A DNA stretch of 64,000 bases from Pythium myriotylum (taxonomy: Eukaryota > Oomycota > Peronosporomycetes > Pythiales > Pythiaceae), in the NCBI GenBank assembly GCA_023091665.1, contig JALJCQ010000011.1, positions 2,666,001 through 2,730,000 of the forward strand. Reading direction: 5' to 3'. Shown here piece by piece: positions 1 through 11,179 of this stretch. Positions within the stretch are counted from its first letter, which is position 1. The number at the start of each line of letters is the position of its first letter. Under the pieces are notes generated by a model. It was not told where the DNA came from, made no database searches, and was given only the letters and a program-made list of their open reading frames with translations. The position numbers and the translations under genes are program-made.

Positions 1-255
1 GGCGCTGTCTTACCCTTGAACGACTCACTGCAATAACACGGTCAGCCATTGCAATCACTGCCACACGCAGCTCACAGCAGCGCACCGTCCGCCCTGGATT
101 TGCAGGCGCGTCTTGACCACTTCGAGCGGCGACGTGATGAGCGCGGCCGTCATGCCGCCGACGGCGCCGGCCACAAAGTGGCGCCGCTGGTCGCGCGGGA
201 ACTTGGCCGAAGACGTGGCGACGCCCTTGGCGCTGGAGGAAGAGGAGGAGGCCAT
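1..255 (-). CDS. Mitochondrial carrier (SLC25 family), 5' part
   Basis: N-terminal part of a solute carrier of the mitochondrial inner membrane; the rest lies beyond base 1. Exon 1 runs 255..86 and exon 2 from 27 off the window; the intron (85..28, 58 nt) starts GTGCGC and ends TTGCAG, and the phases match. After a Ser/Lys-rich leader comes an HFVAGAVGGM helix and then SPLEVVKTRLQ, the family signature Px[DE]xx[KR]xR that closes the first transmembrane helix. I chose the ATG at 255; an in-frame non-ATG codon lies upstream. The wording around the motif is nearest pyrimidine-nucleotide carriers (SLC25A33/36), but too little is present to name a substrate. A paired ACCGGT motif lies about 150 bp upstream. 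Confidence 0.8.
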
Positions 256-299
256 GGTGCTCGTCCGTCCGCTTGAAGAGTCCTCCGTGGTCTGGTGGT

Positions 300-950
300 G
301 TTGACGCTCAGATACATTCACTCTTGCCGTCAGCGGATCCGCCGACTTCCACCCAAAATATCACCTTGTTTTGAGATTTCATGTCCCTGTCGCATGAATT
401 ACCGGTGAAGAACCGGTAGCTGAACTTCAACATCCTCGTGAGCAGCTCCTTCTGGTGGAGGGCAGAGGCTCACTGGGGAAAAGAAGTTTTCAGCCAGGCG
501 ACAGGCGAGGCTTCACGCTTCACGACCATGGATGTTTGGCTATTTGGATAAGATCTAAGTTCTATTGGAGTAAGAGACCCAAGAGTTGTAGCTGTTGTGT
601 CCGTTCTGATCTCTCAAGAGACACAGGTTTTCCCGCTGAACCGACGACGACATGTGTCGTGGTAGAGACGGCAGGCCAAGAAGCGTATACGAATGCACTG
701 CTGGGACATTGATGAGTCTTGATGCATTGATTCACCCGCATCAGTTAGCAACTGGTCGTCGACGTCGCCAGGCACATGGATCGAGTCCACTTTTACACGA
801 AACGCTCTCTGCTTAGCTCCTTCAACTGGAAGGGAGAGGCACTACTGGTGGTGGGCCCTTTTCGTGGGCTGTGATCTAGGCGTCGAAAATTGTGGCTCTC
901 AATGCTCACTCCACAATTCTCCTCGATCGGAGAGCACGCTCCAGTCTCTA
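300..950. other. Intergenic region between carrier and elicitin-like gene
   Basis: This stretch separates two divergent genes. Open frames here (for example 455-712 on +) have no recognisable domain and no homology that I can see, so I treat it as two promoters. The only structured signal noticed is the paired ACCGGT at 401-417. Confidence 0.5.
401..417. promoter_or_regulatory. Paired ACCGGT motif (copy 1)
   Basis: Two ACCGGT palindromes at 401-406 and 412-417, separated by 5 nt, about 146 bp upstream of the mitochondrial-carrier ATG. The same arrangement recurs at four other gene starts in this window. Its function is inferred only from recurrence and position. Confidence 0.4.
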
Positions 951-956
951 CAAGGA

Positions 957-1472
957 ATGCGATACTTCTTATTCGGGCTCGCACTTTACCTCTCGGTCGC
1001 ATGGGCCGCAGAGTGTCAGCTTACGTCGACAGATGAGATGCTCAAAAAGATCGCGCGCGATGCCTCGGTCCTCCAATGCAGCGCAGATTCAGGGTTCAGC
1101 TTCAGCCCGCCGCCCAACAAACCCAGCACAGCACAGCTCGACAAGCTTTGCGATGTGGCTTCGTGCCGCTCTGCACTCGTCTCGCTCAAGGCCATGAACC
1201 CACCCTCATGTACTATCAGCATGCTTGACGGCATCAATCTGCGTGCGATTGTGGACACGATCCGAGTGCACTGCGACCAGCACAGTCTCACCAACAAGGC
1301 CACAGTCGTGCAGGCCTCGCCTCCGGTGGCGGCGCCTTCGCCGAACACTCCAGCAACTCTCGTGACACCGACACCGATCCTGTCTTCCTCCCGCATGTCG
1401 CCATCTGGAGCCACTGGTGCCTCTCCATCGACCGCGGGAAAGACGAGTCTCCGGAAGAACTGCCGCTCTTGA
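957..1472 (+). CDS. Elicitin-like secreted protein
   Basis: Secreted small Cys-rich protein of the elicitin family; family members bind sterols or lipids outside the cell and can be recognised by plants. The 171-residue product has a signal peptide ending near WAA (residue 18), then six cysteines (C20, C41, C65, C70, C85, C106) spaced 21-24-5-15-21. Canonical elicitins have 24-24-5-15-24, so this is an elicitin-like (ELL) form. A Ser/Thr/Pro-rich tail follows, probably O-glycosylated and wall-associated. The tail ends in basic residues plus a lone Cys third from the end. No GPI-type hydrophobic C-terminus is seen. The start at 957 gives the clean signal peptide; the frame stays open upstream to 864 but without one. 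It is paired in tandem with the gene at 1868. Confidence 0.88.
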   Translation: MRYFLFGLALYLSVAWAAECQLTSTDEMLKKIARDASVLQCSADSGFSFSPPPNKPSTAQLDKLCDVASCRSALVSLKAMNPPSCTISMLDGINLRAIVDTIRVHCDQHSLTNKATVVQASPPVAAPSPNTPATLVTPTPILSSSRMSPSGATGASPSTAGKTSLRKNCRS

Positions 1473-1781
1473 CTGGGAGACGTCCACTCAAGGTCGGTCC
1501 AATCAATGACAGAGTTTGTAACAGTTGTCCTTTCGGTTCGTATCGTCGTGCTGAACTCTTGCCAGGTAGCCGGTCCAGACAGTAGTGTTGCATATCCGTT
1601 CGGCAGGACGATTGGGAATGCATCCGCCTCTCCTACCAGATGGACAATCATCCATAGTCACCATAGTCACCGCCGTAGATGAACAGCATCTCATAGTGTC
1701 TATCCTTTACGCATTGGGCCGTGTCCAGCACGCCCCTACCTCCGTGACGCGGCCACGTTGACTGAACTCCATGTGGTTCTA

Positions 1782-1807
1782 CCCCCCCCCCCCCCCCCCC
1801 CCCCCCC
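1782..1807 (+). repeat. Poly-C tract of 26 bases
   Basis: Uninterrupted run of 26 C, 60 bp upstream of the second elicitin-like ATG. No similar homopolymer was noticed elsewhere in the window. It may be a promoter element prone to length change, or a read/assembly artefact. Confidence 0.95.
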
Positions 1808-1867
1808 GCGAAAGAAGCCGGAAAGTCGGGGCCCATTCACGAAATTTCCATCCTCCGCGTAGCAGTC

Positions 1868-2479
1868 ATGAAGGCTTGGTCCATGGTGTGCGCCCTCGGC
1901 GCGCTGGCGCTGTCCACTGTGAGCGCTGCCGACTGCGATCTCATCAAGGTGTTCAGCATCGTCAAGCCGCTCGAGACGAACGAGGATGTCAAGAAGTGCA
2001 TCGCCGCCACGGGCTTCGAGCTCTTTCCGCCGCCAGCCGCGCCGACGAAAGAACAGGTCGACAAGCTCTGCGGTAACACCAACTGCCAGACTGTCTTCAA
2101 GACGCTCCAGTCCATGGACATCCCCGACTGCAGCATCAGCATCCTCGGCGGCGTCAACATGAAGAAGGTCATCAACGATGCGTTTGGCCAGTGCACGGTC
2201 AGCACGGCCTCGGTCAACAAGGCAGCGACGCCGGCACCAGCCCCCTCGCCGTCCGCGACGCCAGCTCCGACCCCTGCGCCGTCGTCTGCAACGCCGACTG
2301 TGACCCCGGCACCCACCAGTGGCACGCCCCCGGCTGCTGCCCCGACGCCAGCCCCAACGCCAGCGCCGACGCCGGCTCCTGCTGCCGGCAAGCCAGCCGT
2401 GGCCTCCCCCGCGCCGACCCCAGCGGCCACGAGCAACAAGGTCAAGGCCACGGGCAAGACTAAGCGCTGCGACGCTTAG
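1868..2479 (+). CDS. Elicitin-like secreted protein with Thr-Pro-Ala-Pro-rich tail
   Basis: Second elicitin-like protein, 203 residues, in tandem with the one at 957. The signal peptide ends near VSA (residue 20). Six cysteines (C23, C44, C68, C73, C88, C109) have the same 21-24-5-15-21 spacing as the neighbour, so the pair probably arose by local duplication. After the domain comes a roughly 75-residue low-complexity tail of TPAP/APTP units, a typical site for heavy O-glycosylation in wall-anchored elicitin-like proteins. The tail ends in a basic patch with a lone Cys third from the end, again like the neighbour. Sterol or lipid binding is family knowledge, not visible directly. Confidence 0.9.
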   Translation: MKAWSMVCALGALALSTVSAADCDLIKVFSIVKPLETNEDVKKCIAATGFELFPPPAAPTKEQVDKLCGNTNCQTVFKTLQSMDIPDCSISILGGVNMKKVINDAFGQCTVSTASVNKAATPAPAPSPSATPAPTPAPSSATPTVTPAPTSGTPPAAAPTPAPTPAPTPAPAAGKPAVASPAPTPAATSNKVKATGKTKRCDA

Positions 2480-2892
2480 AGAGAACTGTGCCTCGACAGA
2501 AGAGGCCAGTGTGCTGTGACCTCCAGCCTTTCTGCAGCGTCCAGTACGGCGTGCGTGACGAAGAAAAAAAGTAATTGAGTGGCGTGGCGAATAATTTAAC
2601 GGCGATTTTTGTTCTTTGTCTCTACGCTAAGCACCCCCCAAAAAAGTTAATCGAATTATTTCTCGCGCCCGCTCAAAAGCAGAAAACCTAGGACCGGTCT
2701 ACTGATAAAGATGGACACAGTACAATCGTGCGGTGGCTTGGCTTTTCGCCGTTGGTCAATCTGACTGAGACACTCTTCACCTACGGCCGACCCCAGCTCT
2801 TCCTCGAGCCTAGCTTGGTGCCCTGGCTCGCTGTAGCTGTTCTGGAGGCCTCGAAGAGGGTCGAGGGTCGTGGCGAGAGGCTCAGCAGGCCC

Positions 2893-4071
2893 ATGAGTGG
2901 CAAGCGGACCCTGGCGGAGGCCGGCTGGGACCACCCCAGGGCCCGGCCGCCGCCACCAGGCCCAGGCTCGCAGCGAGATGCTTCATCGGAGCCTACCGAG
3001 TCCACTGAGTCCACACAGGACGATACTGAAGACCTCTCAACAGGTATCACCGGCCGTGAGCCCATCATGGACCCGCCAGGAAGCCCGAGGACTCTGGAAG
3101 GGCTCCAGGAAGAGATTGAGAGCCTCGAGGCGATCGTGGACCAACTGGACACCGAAAAGCACGCGCTCAAGATGCGGCTCAACCAGGTGGAGAACCTGCA
3201 GCGGTTTAGCATCGGAGACTGCAAGAAGTGGCTCGCCAACAACTTTGAATTCGACCGCAAGGACACGCCCGAGCTGCTCGCAGGCATCTTTGAGAACTAC
3301 CTACTGCAAAACGACACGATCGAGCCGCTGCCGCACCAACTGATCATCAAGAACTCGTCTCGCGCGCAGTCGCGTCGCGACAAGATTGCCATCGCGAGGT
3401 TCAACCTCTACCAGCGAAAGGAGAAGGACAAGATCCCCGAGCCGCCGGCCCCCAAGCCTCGGAAGACCGCACGGACTGCAAACAGAGGCAACGATTCAGG
3501 TACGTTCGCTAAGCCATGATCCGCTGGACCCCACATGGTCTCACCATCACCGTCTGTCTGGGAACCAGACCCTGGTGCCTACGGACAGTACTTGTATGTG
3601 AACCCGGACTACATTGAAGCCCTGTATGCGAGCAAGCCCTGGGTGCTCTTCCTCGACAAGTGGCCCAAGCTTCGGCCCGCAGGCAAGGCCGCCAACTTTG
3701 ACTCGCTCGTGCGTCTCCAGGACGACTTTCTGGAGAAGAACGTGGTCGCGATCTGGGAACGTACCCACTGGTTCCCGATCAAAATGGAGCTCGGCAAGAC
3801 TGCGGGCGAGATCAAGCTACTCGGGCGCCACCACAACCGCCGTAAGCGCCGTCAGGCGCTACTCAAAGAGCGTATCGAGTCGCTCAACGTGGAGCTCAAG
3901 TCCAAGTACGAGAGGGCACTGCTGGACCAGAGCATCTTCGGCAACCGATGGGTCGGTATCATCATGCGACGCCCAACGCTCTGGCTCCCACGTGAGAACG
4001 AGTCGCTGCTCGCCCAGCTGCGCGAGATCGACGAGGCCGAGCCCGAGCGGAATTACAACTTCGCTCCGTGA
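2893..4071 (+). CDS. Unknown protein with short coiled coil and basic C-terminal half
   Basis: I do not recognise this protein. Exons 2893..3499 and 3569..4071 join across a GTACGT...CCAG intron with matching phase, giving 369 residues. The N-terminus is Pro/Ser/acidic. A heptad-like stretch at about residues 66-105 (LQEEIESLEAIVDQLD region) predicts a coiled coil. The middle (DCKKWLANNFEFDRKDTPEL) looks like a compact helical domain, and the C-terminal half is basic and Trp-rich with an RHHNRRKRRQ cluster. The frame is open further upstream to 2728 but without an ATG, and a short upstream reading frame starts at 2711, so the true 5' end could include another exon. A single ACCGGT lies at 2693. 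Confidence 0.65.
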
Positions 4072-4339
4072 GACCGCCCACCGTGTACTTTAATTTAGTG
4101 TCGACGACCTTTGAAAAGCTCCACCTGACCACAACCACCACCACCATCACCACCTTCTCCATCTCCATTCACCTCGATCTTCTAGTATCCTCGTCTTCTG
4201 TCCTCGTTCTATTCGGTATCCATGACTCATGCTTACAAGTGAGCATCTCTCCGTCATCAAACCACCACAAAGTTCCCGCCCCTGGTATTGAAACCTACGT
4301 TATCCAGGTTTTTCCGAGGACCATCACTCCGGTTTCCCC

Positions 4340-7300
4340 ATGCAGTCGGTCGATTCAAACCGGCCGACGCGGGAAGAGATGACGGACGACCTCTTCGACC
4401 TGCCGCCGCTCGACGGCTTCCCGGCGCCGCGCGAGGCCGCCTCCGTCCATAGCGACGAGTTCGTCGACGCCGGTGCGTTTTCCTCTTTCGTTCGTCGTTC
4501 GATTCGCTCTCGGGGAGAGAGAACTCACGCCGTGGACTCGGTTTCCGGCAGAGGCCTTTCTGGCCGATCATCGGCCCGGCGAAGACAGTTTCCTGCGCGA
4601 GGCGAGCGGCGGCGGCGACTGGAGCGACGAGGACGCGCCCTCGGAGCGCCGCGCGAGCGCCATCTTCGTGCCCAAGTCGCGCGACATGGACCACGTCGAG
4701 TTCTCGTCGCCCGAGCGGGGCTCGCGGGTGAGTGTGTGGGGGGAAGAGGAGAGCGAGAGGATGGAGGATGACGTGGGTTTCCGAGCAGAAGTCGTTTACG
4801 GCGTTCCATGAGACGCCCAAGAAGACCAAACACGCGTTCTCAGCGACGGTGCGTGGTGAGATTCAGTGGGAGGTTGTATCTTGTAGGAGACTGATGCGTG
4901 TGATGTCGTGGTGGTGGAAATAGACCACGGCTGTGTCGTCTGAGTATGAGATCCACGTGGACAATCGCCTCGTTTTGACACCGAATTCGTTCAAGTACCT
5001 CCAGGTGCGAATGCTGTGTTGAGCTGTCTCGATATCTCAAATCATTAACGACTCGCAGGCTCAGCAGCGTGAGCGTCCACCACCAGAAGACCTTACTCTC
5101 ATGCACAGCCAGACGTCGACCCACGAGACAGATCATAGCGTGCGCGCCAAGCAGGTTGTGGACGCGAACGCCGACGCAGTCAGCACTATTCCCGAAGTGC
5201 GTCTCTCGTTGGCACGGCCAACTAGTGCCGAAAAGGCCATGCAGGCCGGTCCGGGGATGATCAAAAAGGCTCTCCACGAGATTGAGGCGCTACTGCGGCC
5301 GCTCAACGTCTATGATGGAGATAGCGATCCAGAGCCTGATCAATCGCTCGAGAAGCTGAAGCGGAGACTGAGAGACATTCCTCTTCCCGTCGGACTCTCT
5401 GACTTATCCGGAGATCGGCATAGCGCATTCAAGACGAGTTCGAGCAGCGATGTTCGAATGCCTGAACAAGGCGAAATGTTTCCAGAGACCAAGGATACAA
5501 GAATCGAAAGTATCCAGACTGCACAGCGTACGGTAGTCGCCGACGCTGGTGTCCAAACAGAGGGCTGCGGGGACGACATTGAGGATCAACATCGATCGAT
5601 GATTGGCCGCGAACTGCCAGAATTGCCAGACTGGTCTCATGACGAGTCAGAAGATGCGCTTGGGACTCAGACCGGAAGAAGGCATGCCGCCACCCAAAGT
5701 ATCCTACAATCACGTCAAGGTTACGGCTCACTGAGCAATACAACACCAGCCGATTACTCAGCTATTCGCGGGGATACCACATCGAGCAGTTTGCACTCGA
5801 AGACAGTTGACGCTCCAGTGGTAAACAAGGCAACGATTGATGATCCGGTCTCCGAGAATCGCAAATCAGCGCCGGCGAGGCCAGCTGATGCTCGTCGCGG
5901 GGTGTGTAGTGCTACTTTCATTCTCGCACACCAAAGTTTTACTCAATTTGTTTATCCGCAGACTTCATTCCGCGCTGCTGCATTGCGGCAATCGCTCAAC
6001 GTCGGTGCGCGTGAAACTCACGATGTCTCAGAAAATACCGAGGATAAGAGGACTGAGGCCAAGGAACACATAAGGACGCTCACAACCCCCGAAAAGCGCA
6101 CTTCAGGGAGTCGAGGAGACCGCCACACTGGTGTCTCAGTTCAAGCCAGAGTCGACGGTTTGCCACTTGCTGCTTCTGTTCCAACTCAAGTTCGTACAGT
6201 ATCATTCTGTGTGTGTTTCTCGGCTCGGAAACTGATGCTGTTTTGTCTCAGATGGCCCGACGATGTCGTCGATTCTTGTGCACTGTGGGGGAACGAATGA
6301 GTGAAGAGGTTGTATTCTCTAACGGTAGCAGCAAGGTGGGGCGCATTTGTGTGTCCTTACTCCCACTTAGCTCTGGATGCCAGCAGTTCTCAATCACCCC
6401 TGCTGTCCTGGAACTCCAGCCACGAAGCAGCAACTCGTTCGTGGTTACGTTTAACGCTGACAAGGCCGGAGTAGTCGCGGGAATATTCCAGTTCAGAGCA
6501 GTTGGTGTTGATGGTCTCTACGAACCGTATGAGCTACTCATAGAAGCTAGTGTTCGTGGCGACCTCCCCTTGGCTTCCCCTCCCATTGCCGATCGAAAAT
6601 CTCCGAGAACTCCGTCAAACGTGCTTCGAAGCGCCCCAGACCCGAACCGAGTCACCGAGTTGCCGGCCAAAGCGTTGCGAGGGGTTCGAATCACACCAAC
6701 TTTTCTACGATTTTCGTCCGCTGAAGAAAGGGTCGAAGATAAGGATGAGATTCACCCATTGCCAATTCGTATCGAGAACACAACAGAGGAGAGCGCGATC
6801 TTCCAAGTCAAGTGTTCACATGAACATCTTCGTGTCTCCCCTGAAAGGGGGAAAATACCTCCCGGATCTGAGGTGCATATTCATGTCCAGCCACTCTGTC
6901 GGCCGTTTGGTCGTGGAGGGCAGGTTTCTGGAGACTGGTGTGGTTCGATGACAGTGATTGTCGAAGATATTTTGTCCAGAGAAGTTAGCGTTGTCGTCGA
7001 TAGAAGTGCGCTGGCAGCGCTGCCGACTTTCGACGAAGCTGCCCGGGTCCGGCAAGCAATTTCTACACAGACAGATTCATTCTACTACACCAAGAAAGTC
7101 AATCGCCGCGGGCTGTACTTCCATGCCCGCGCGGTTGAATGCGGCAGCTGCATCGTCGGCGAGTCTCACCAGGTCCCTGTCTACATTTGTAACGGCTCGG
7201 ATGCGCCAATAACAGTGTTCCTCCAAGATCTTCAAGATCCGTTCAGCTGCTCGTATCAGCCCACGACTCTACAAGCTCGCAAGTTCATCGAGGTCCCTGT

Positions 7301-7433
7301 CAGTTTCACACCCAAGGCTGTAGGCAAAGTCGCCACTTGCTTGGTTGCGTACACAGTAACGAGCAAGGCCGCCGTGACGTTGATCGCTCGAGGTGTTGAT
7401 CGCCACACGTCGAGTGCTACTGTGAAATCATGA
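4340..7433 (+). CDS. ASH-domain protein, CEP192/SPD-2-like (putative centrosomal or ciliary)
   Basis: Seven exons: 4340..4472, 4552..4727, 4789..4848, 4924..5004, 5059..5901, 5962..6189, 6252..7433; all phases agree, about 900 residues. The N-terminal half is low-complexity, acidic and Ser-rich and looks disordered. The last ~390 residues carry at least two immunoglobulin-like ASH (ASPM-SPD-2-Hydin)/MSP-type modules. Signs are SSNSFVVTFNADKAGVVAG, VSPERGKIPPGSEVHIHV, and VPVSFTPKAVGKV near the end. Such modules occur in centrosome and cilium proteins, and the order (long acidic N-terminus, C-terminal ASH) recalls CEP192/SPD-2, though Hydin-like proteins are an alternative. The 60-nt intron 5902-5961 is in frame and stop-free, so retention would not break the protein. 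The first small exons are the least certain. Confidence 0.6.
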
Positions 7434-7508
7434 TTAACCGTCGGCAAAATTAAATTCAGCTGACGAAGTTTCAATACTATCTACTGGGAGTTCTCCACGG
7501 CCGAGCAG

Positions 7509-10036
7509 CTACGGACGCGGGGCTGCTTTGGCCGCTGAGCGCTTATCGTGGTCGGCAAGGAAGACGTCGACATCATTGAGCACATCCTCGAAGACCGCAA
7601 CGTCTCGTGGGTACACACGAATCCAACCCGATCCGGAGTCGTGAGACATCTTCTCAACCCGGTTCCAGTGGAGATGGCGTTGGAGATTGATCGAGATCTC
7701 TTGTGCGCCGGCGACGACTTGCCACGACGAGAAGCCTGCTTGCTGAATGCAGGCAGCGAAGTGATTTCGTAGCACATCCTCCGTGTCCTGTTGTGGGGGC
7801 ACCTGAACGACAAGGTGCATGAACAGCTGCCACCGCCCGCGCACTGCGTGCACGAAGCCCAGGCGTATACACTCGAACTGGAGCATAAGTAGAAGGCGTT
7901 CGTAGCGTGGATCTTCCTGGTCGCGCTCTTGGACAGGCCATCGCACTTGTACCTCGAGTGTCGCGCCCTTTCCCATGCGAGACCGCAGTAGCTTCGTGCG
8001 CTGGTGAGCGGATGGATAGAATGCCTCCATGCCAACTTCGACGGCGGCGGCAGCCTTGAGTGATATGGGGAAAAACTTGTCCGAACGCTTCGTGCCAAGA
8101 GAGATCAACTGCTCCAGCGTCGTGACCATGGGCTGCAGTGCTGGTGGGGCTGAGAGCAAATCCTCGTCGTCGTGGCCAGTTGGACTGTCAATGCCGATCT
8201 CCACGGGGTCCACCCGTGACAAGACGAGCCGCCGAATGTTAGATATAATCACCTGGAGAAGGCTAACACACATTACGTCGGGGGTGAAGGTTGGTCTGCG
8301 GTTGGTCTCGGACGAACCGAGGTATCCTGACTCACCCAGAGCTGCTCCAAGTTCACTAAACGAGTGCATGAGCATGCTGTATAGATCGGTGCCAAAGGTT
8401 TGTTGAACCTCCTGATCGAAGGCCATCTCAGGCGATATGTCGTGCTCTTGCTCCTCCGACTTTTCTTCATCTTCTTCGGCCAGTTTCACAACTCTGTCAC
8501 GGTCGGAGCCTGGCGGAGTAATCCAGGATGACAGCACGTGGCACAGCAGCCGGTGCGCCATGTCGAAGAACTCTGGCCGTACTTCAATAGCGAACGGCTC
8601 CTCCAGTTGCAAGAGCTCTTCTTCTTTCTTGCCCGCATACTCCTCGGCTTTCTGCATGCGTTTCATCTGCCAAGCAGACAGTTCGCTCAGAATCATGAGC
8701 AATACGACCCCGAGCTGTCACATGAAAGCCGCGATAAAGTCATTCCCCCCATCTTAACGAAGAAGTCTTGAAAATACTGTCATACCTGGGACCTTCGCCT
8801 GATTGAGTCCGAGAAAGCGCTCTGGCAAGCCGCCATTGTGATGTATGGATAAAGGGGACTCTCACTCTGCTCTCCCTGCCATCGTCGTAGAGGACCAGGT
8901 CAAAACCATTCGCTTCGTATTTGGGGCGAAGTGCGATTACCTCGTTCGACGCGCATACGGCCTTCGGGGACGGCATTCGTAGATATGTGGATGCAGGCAG
9001 CGGAGGTTGGGTAGTGTTTCCGTCGCGTCCGGACTCCTCCATTGTGCGCATCATTTGCTCCAGAACGTGCTTCTCCACGAGTGAATTTTCGCCTGCTTCA
9101 GGTGTGTCGTTCGTGACCATAATCTTCAGCACATTCTTTGCGAACGAGGCAACGAAGGTCTTCGTCTTAGTTTGAACCGCTGGAGAAAGTTGGTCCAATC
9201 GGTTCCACTCATGCTCGTCGAAATCATTCGCCGAAGTAGCCTCGTCAGGAGAGACGTTGAGAAGTAAGGCCGTCGCGAGTTGAACAAGCCCACACAGAGA
9301 CCCAGAGGCAAGCGTCAGCTGCTCCAGCCCAAGTAATGCTGTGTCTCGAATACCCAAGTCAGAAGAAAGCGACGCACGGAGCAGCCACTGCTGGAGATCA
9401 TGGAGGACGGTCTCGGTTGGTACGTTGTGAGACTGTGAGCCGACTTCATGAAACAAAACAGAATGAAGACCACAGGAAACATCTGGAGAGGGAACAATAC
9501 CGAGGTCAGTGTTGGTGTCTGCAGCGAAAACGCAAGTATACTCACGCTTGTTTGCGTCCGGCTGGATTGTTATCCGCACGCAAGTGATAGGAGTGCGCTG
9601 GGAGAATCCAAAGGCATGCATGAAACGAATGTTCGTCGATCATAAGCGAAAATCTACCCACCTGTGCTATGGGAATGATCTGTTGGGCACGTCCGTCAAC
9701 GACCACCGCCACAGTCTCCATCGAACTGTCCTCAGTCGTGACCGCAACGGTATACCTGGGCGGACGCAGATCTGGGTACCACTCGATCTCGATCGAGCCG
9801 ATCAAGACGCCCGAGCTGAACTGAAACTGGATCCACTCATTTCCAGCTGGCGATTCTCCGTTGACGTCCGTATTCACTTTTGGTCTCCAGAATCCATCTC
9901 CGGGAGAAAGAACGCTGCGTGGATCATGGGGGTGAGCGAGGGTTGCGATGAAGACACTGGTCGTTCACGCGTACCTATCTGCGCTGTGCTGGTCGTCCAA
10001 AGTGGAGCTCGCTTCTACACGGGAAGGCTTTTGCAT
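7509..10036 (-). CDS. Discoidin (F5/8 type C-like) domain protein of unknown function
   Basis: Exons on the minus strand: 10036..9975, 9914..9662, 9597..9546, 9482..8786, 8685..7509; about 746 residues. The N-terminal ~150 residues fit a galactose-binding-like beta sandwich of the discoidin/DOC type: EWIQFQFSSGVLIGSIEIEW, RYTVAVTTEDSS, TPITCVRITIQP and GLHSVLFHEVGS appear in the expected order. The remaining ~600 residues are largely helical with an acidic patch (EDEEKSEEQEHD); I recognise no domain there. No signal peptide is seen, so an intracellular role resembling large E3-ligase-associated DOC proteins is possible but unproven. The 8785-8686 intron is the weakest join: 100 nt, chosen because it keeps phase. 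The 63-nt intron 9545-9483 is in frame. Confidence 0.6.
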
Positions 10037-10160
10037 TGCTCTCGAGAACACTCGAGGCGGCGACCACTCTGAGAAGAGCGCCAACGGTTCGATGCGACTG
10101 AACAGTCCGACGACCTGACCACGACACGATGCAGTGACAATCTATCGCTAGAGCTTCGCT

Positions 10161-11179
10161 TTAGCCTGTCAAACGAACCTTTTCCAGCGGTTCTTTGGCA
10201 TTCGGTGCGAGAGGATCGTACATTTTTATGACCGTGCTGAGCAGGCGAAGATAGAGCTAGCCACGACATTTATCACTCTTGCCAAGGAGACATTGCGATG
10301 AGTGGACCCACGCACCTGATGCGCGTGGTTCTGCTGTGTGACAACCTCCTGTTTCCGTTTGCGGTACTGTGGCCCCCCTTGAATTCGAGCTGTGAAGGGG
10401 CATTGTTCAATACGCTCGAGGACGAACTTGAGCTCGCTCTTCGTGAGCTGCACCGCAACCGTTTGCAGCGGCATCCCTTTGCGTGGACACCCTTCCACGT
10501 GCGGCATACTCAATTGGAAGTTCGACACTTTGAGCGCTTTGCCGTTGGAAGCGACCATCGGTTGGTCGTCCGTGCGCGTCGTCAGCGTCTCGCGTGCGCG
10601 CGGGAAGACGACGCTCTGGCAGAGCTCGCACGTCAGCACCGTGTGCGCGATCTCCTCAACGCCCGCGAGGAAAGCGTCGTGCGCGTTGGCGATCTCGCTC
10701 AGCGTCGAGCACCACATGTGGACTGTCGTCTCGGCCTTGCAGCGGCGACAGCCTTCGCGGAACGGACGCACGTTGTTGGTCGCGGCCGTGCACCGCGGGC
10801 ATTTCGCGTGGAACTTGGGCGGCGCGGCGCTGCTGAGCTTGCGAACCCCAGGCGCGCTCGCCTTGTCCTCGACCACCGCGCGCTCCGTGTACAAGATGCC
10901 GTGGATGTCGCAGCCGGGGAACTCGAGGTAGGCGCACTCGTTGCAGATGATCACGGCGAACGAGCGCATGGTCGCCGAGAGCGCGACGTCATCGGCCGGC
11001 GGCAGCGGCGGCGACTCAGTCGGCGCCTCAGACGCCTCCGCCTCGGCGCTCGTCACGTGGGCGAGCGGCCGCGCCGTGACGCTGCGTAGCGGCGCGCTGG
11101 TCGAGACCGTCATAATCCGCCCTCTTGGAGGCCCCTCTCTCGACGCAAGCCCTCCTAAAGAGCTCACGTCGTCTCCCAT
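10161..11179 (-). CDS. CxxC-rich, probably zinc-binding protein of unknown function
   Basis: Exons 11179..10316 and 10256..10161 (59-nt intron GTGCGTGG...GGCTAG), 319 residues. The first ~70 residues are low-complexity Ala/Ser/Pro. From about residue 75 there are four CxxC pairs (CNEC, CPRC, CRRC, CELC) plus single Cys/His residues, so two zinc knuckles or ribbons are likely. I do not recognise the family. The second exon gives a compact C-terminus ending at the TAA at 10161-10163. The intron choice rests on phase and the natural look of that exon; reading through would end at 10226 instead. It lies 124 bp upstream of the discoidin gene on the same strand and is divergent from SUZ12 (160 bp between ATGs). 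Confidence 0.6.

Noticed and set aside
1837..2457. Gly/Ala/Val-rich minus frame with GVGAGVGA repeats
   Set aside because: Exact antisense of the Thr-Pro-Ala-Pro tail of the second elicitin-like gene.
10298..11089. 263-residue + frame opposite the CxxC-rich gene
   Set aside because: No motif, Arg/His-rich, while the minus frame has ordered CxxC pairs.
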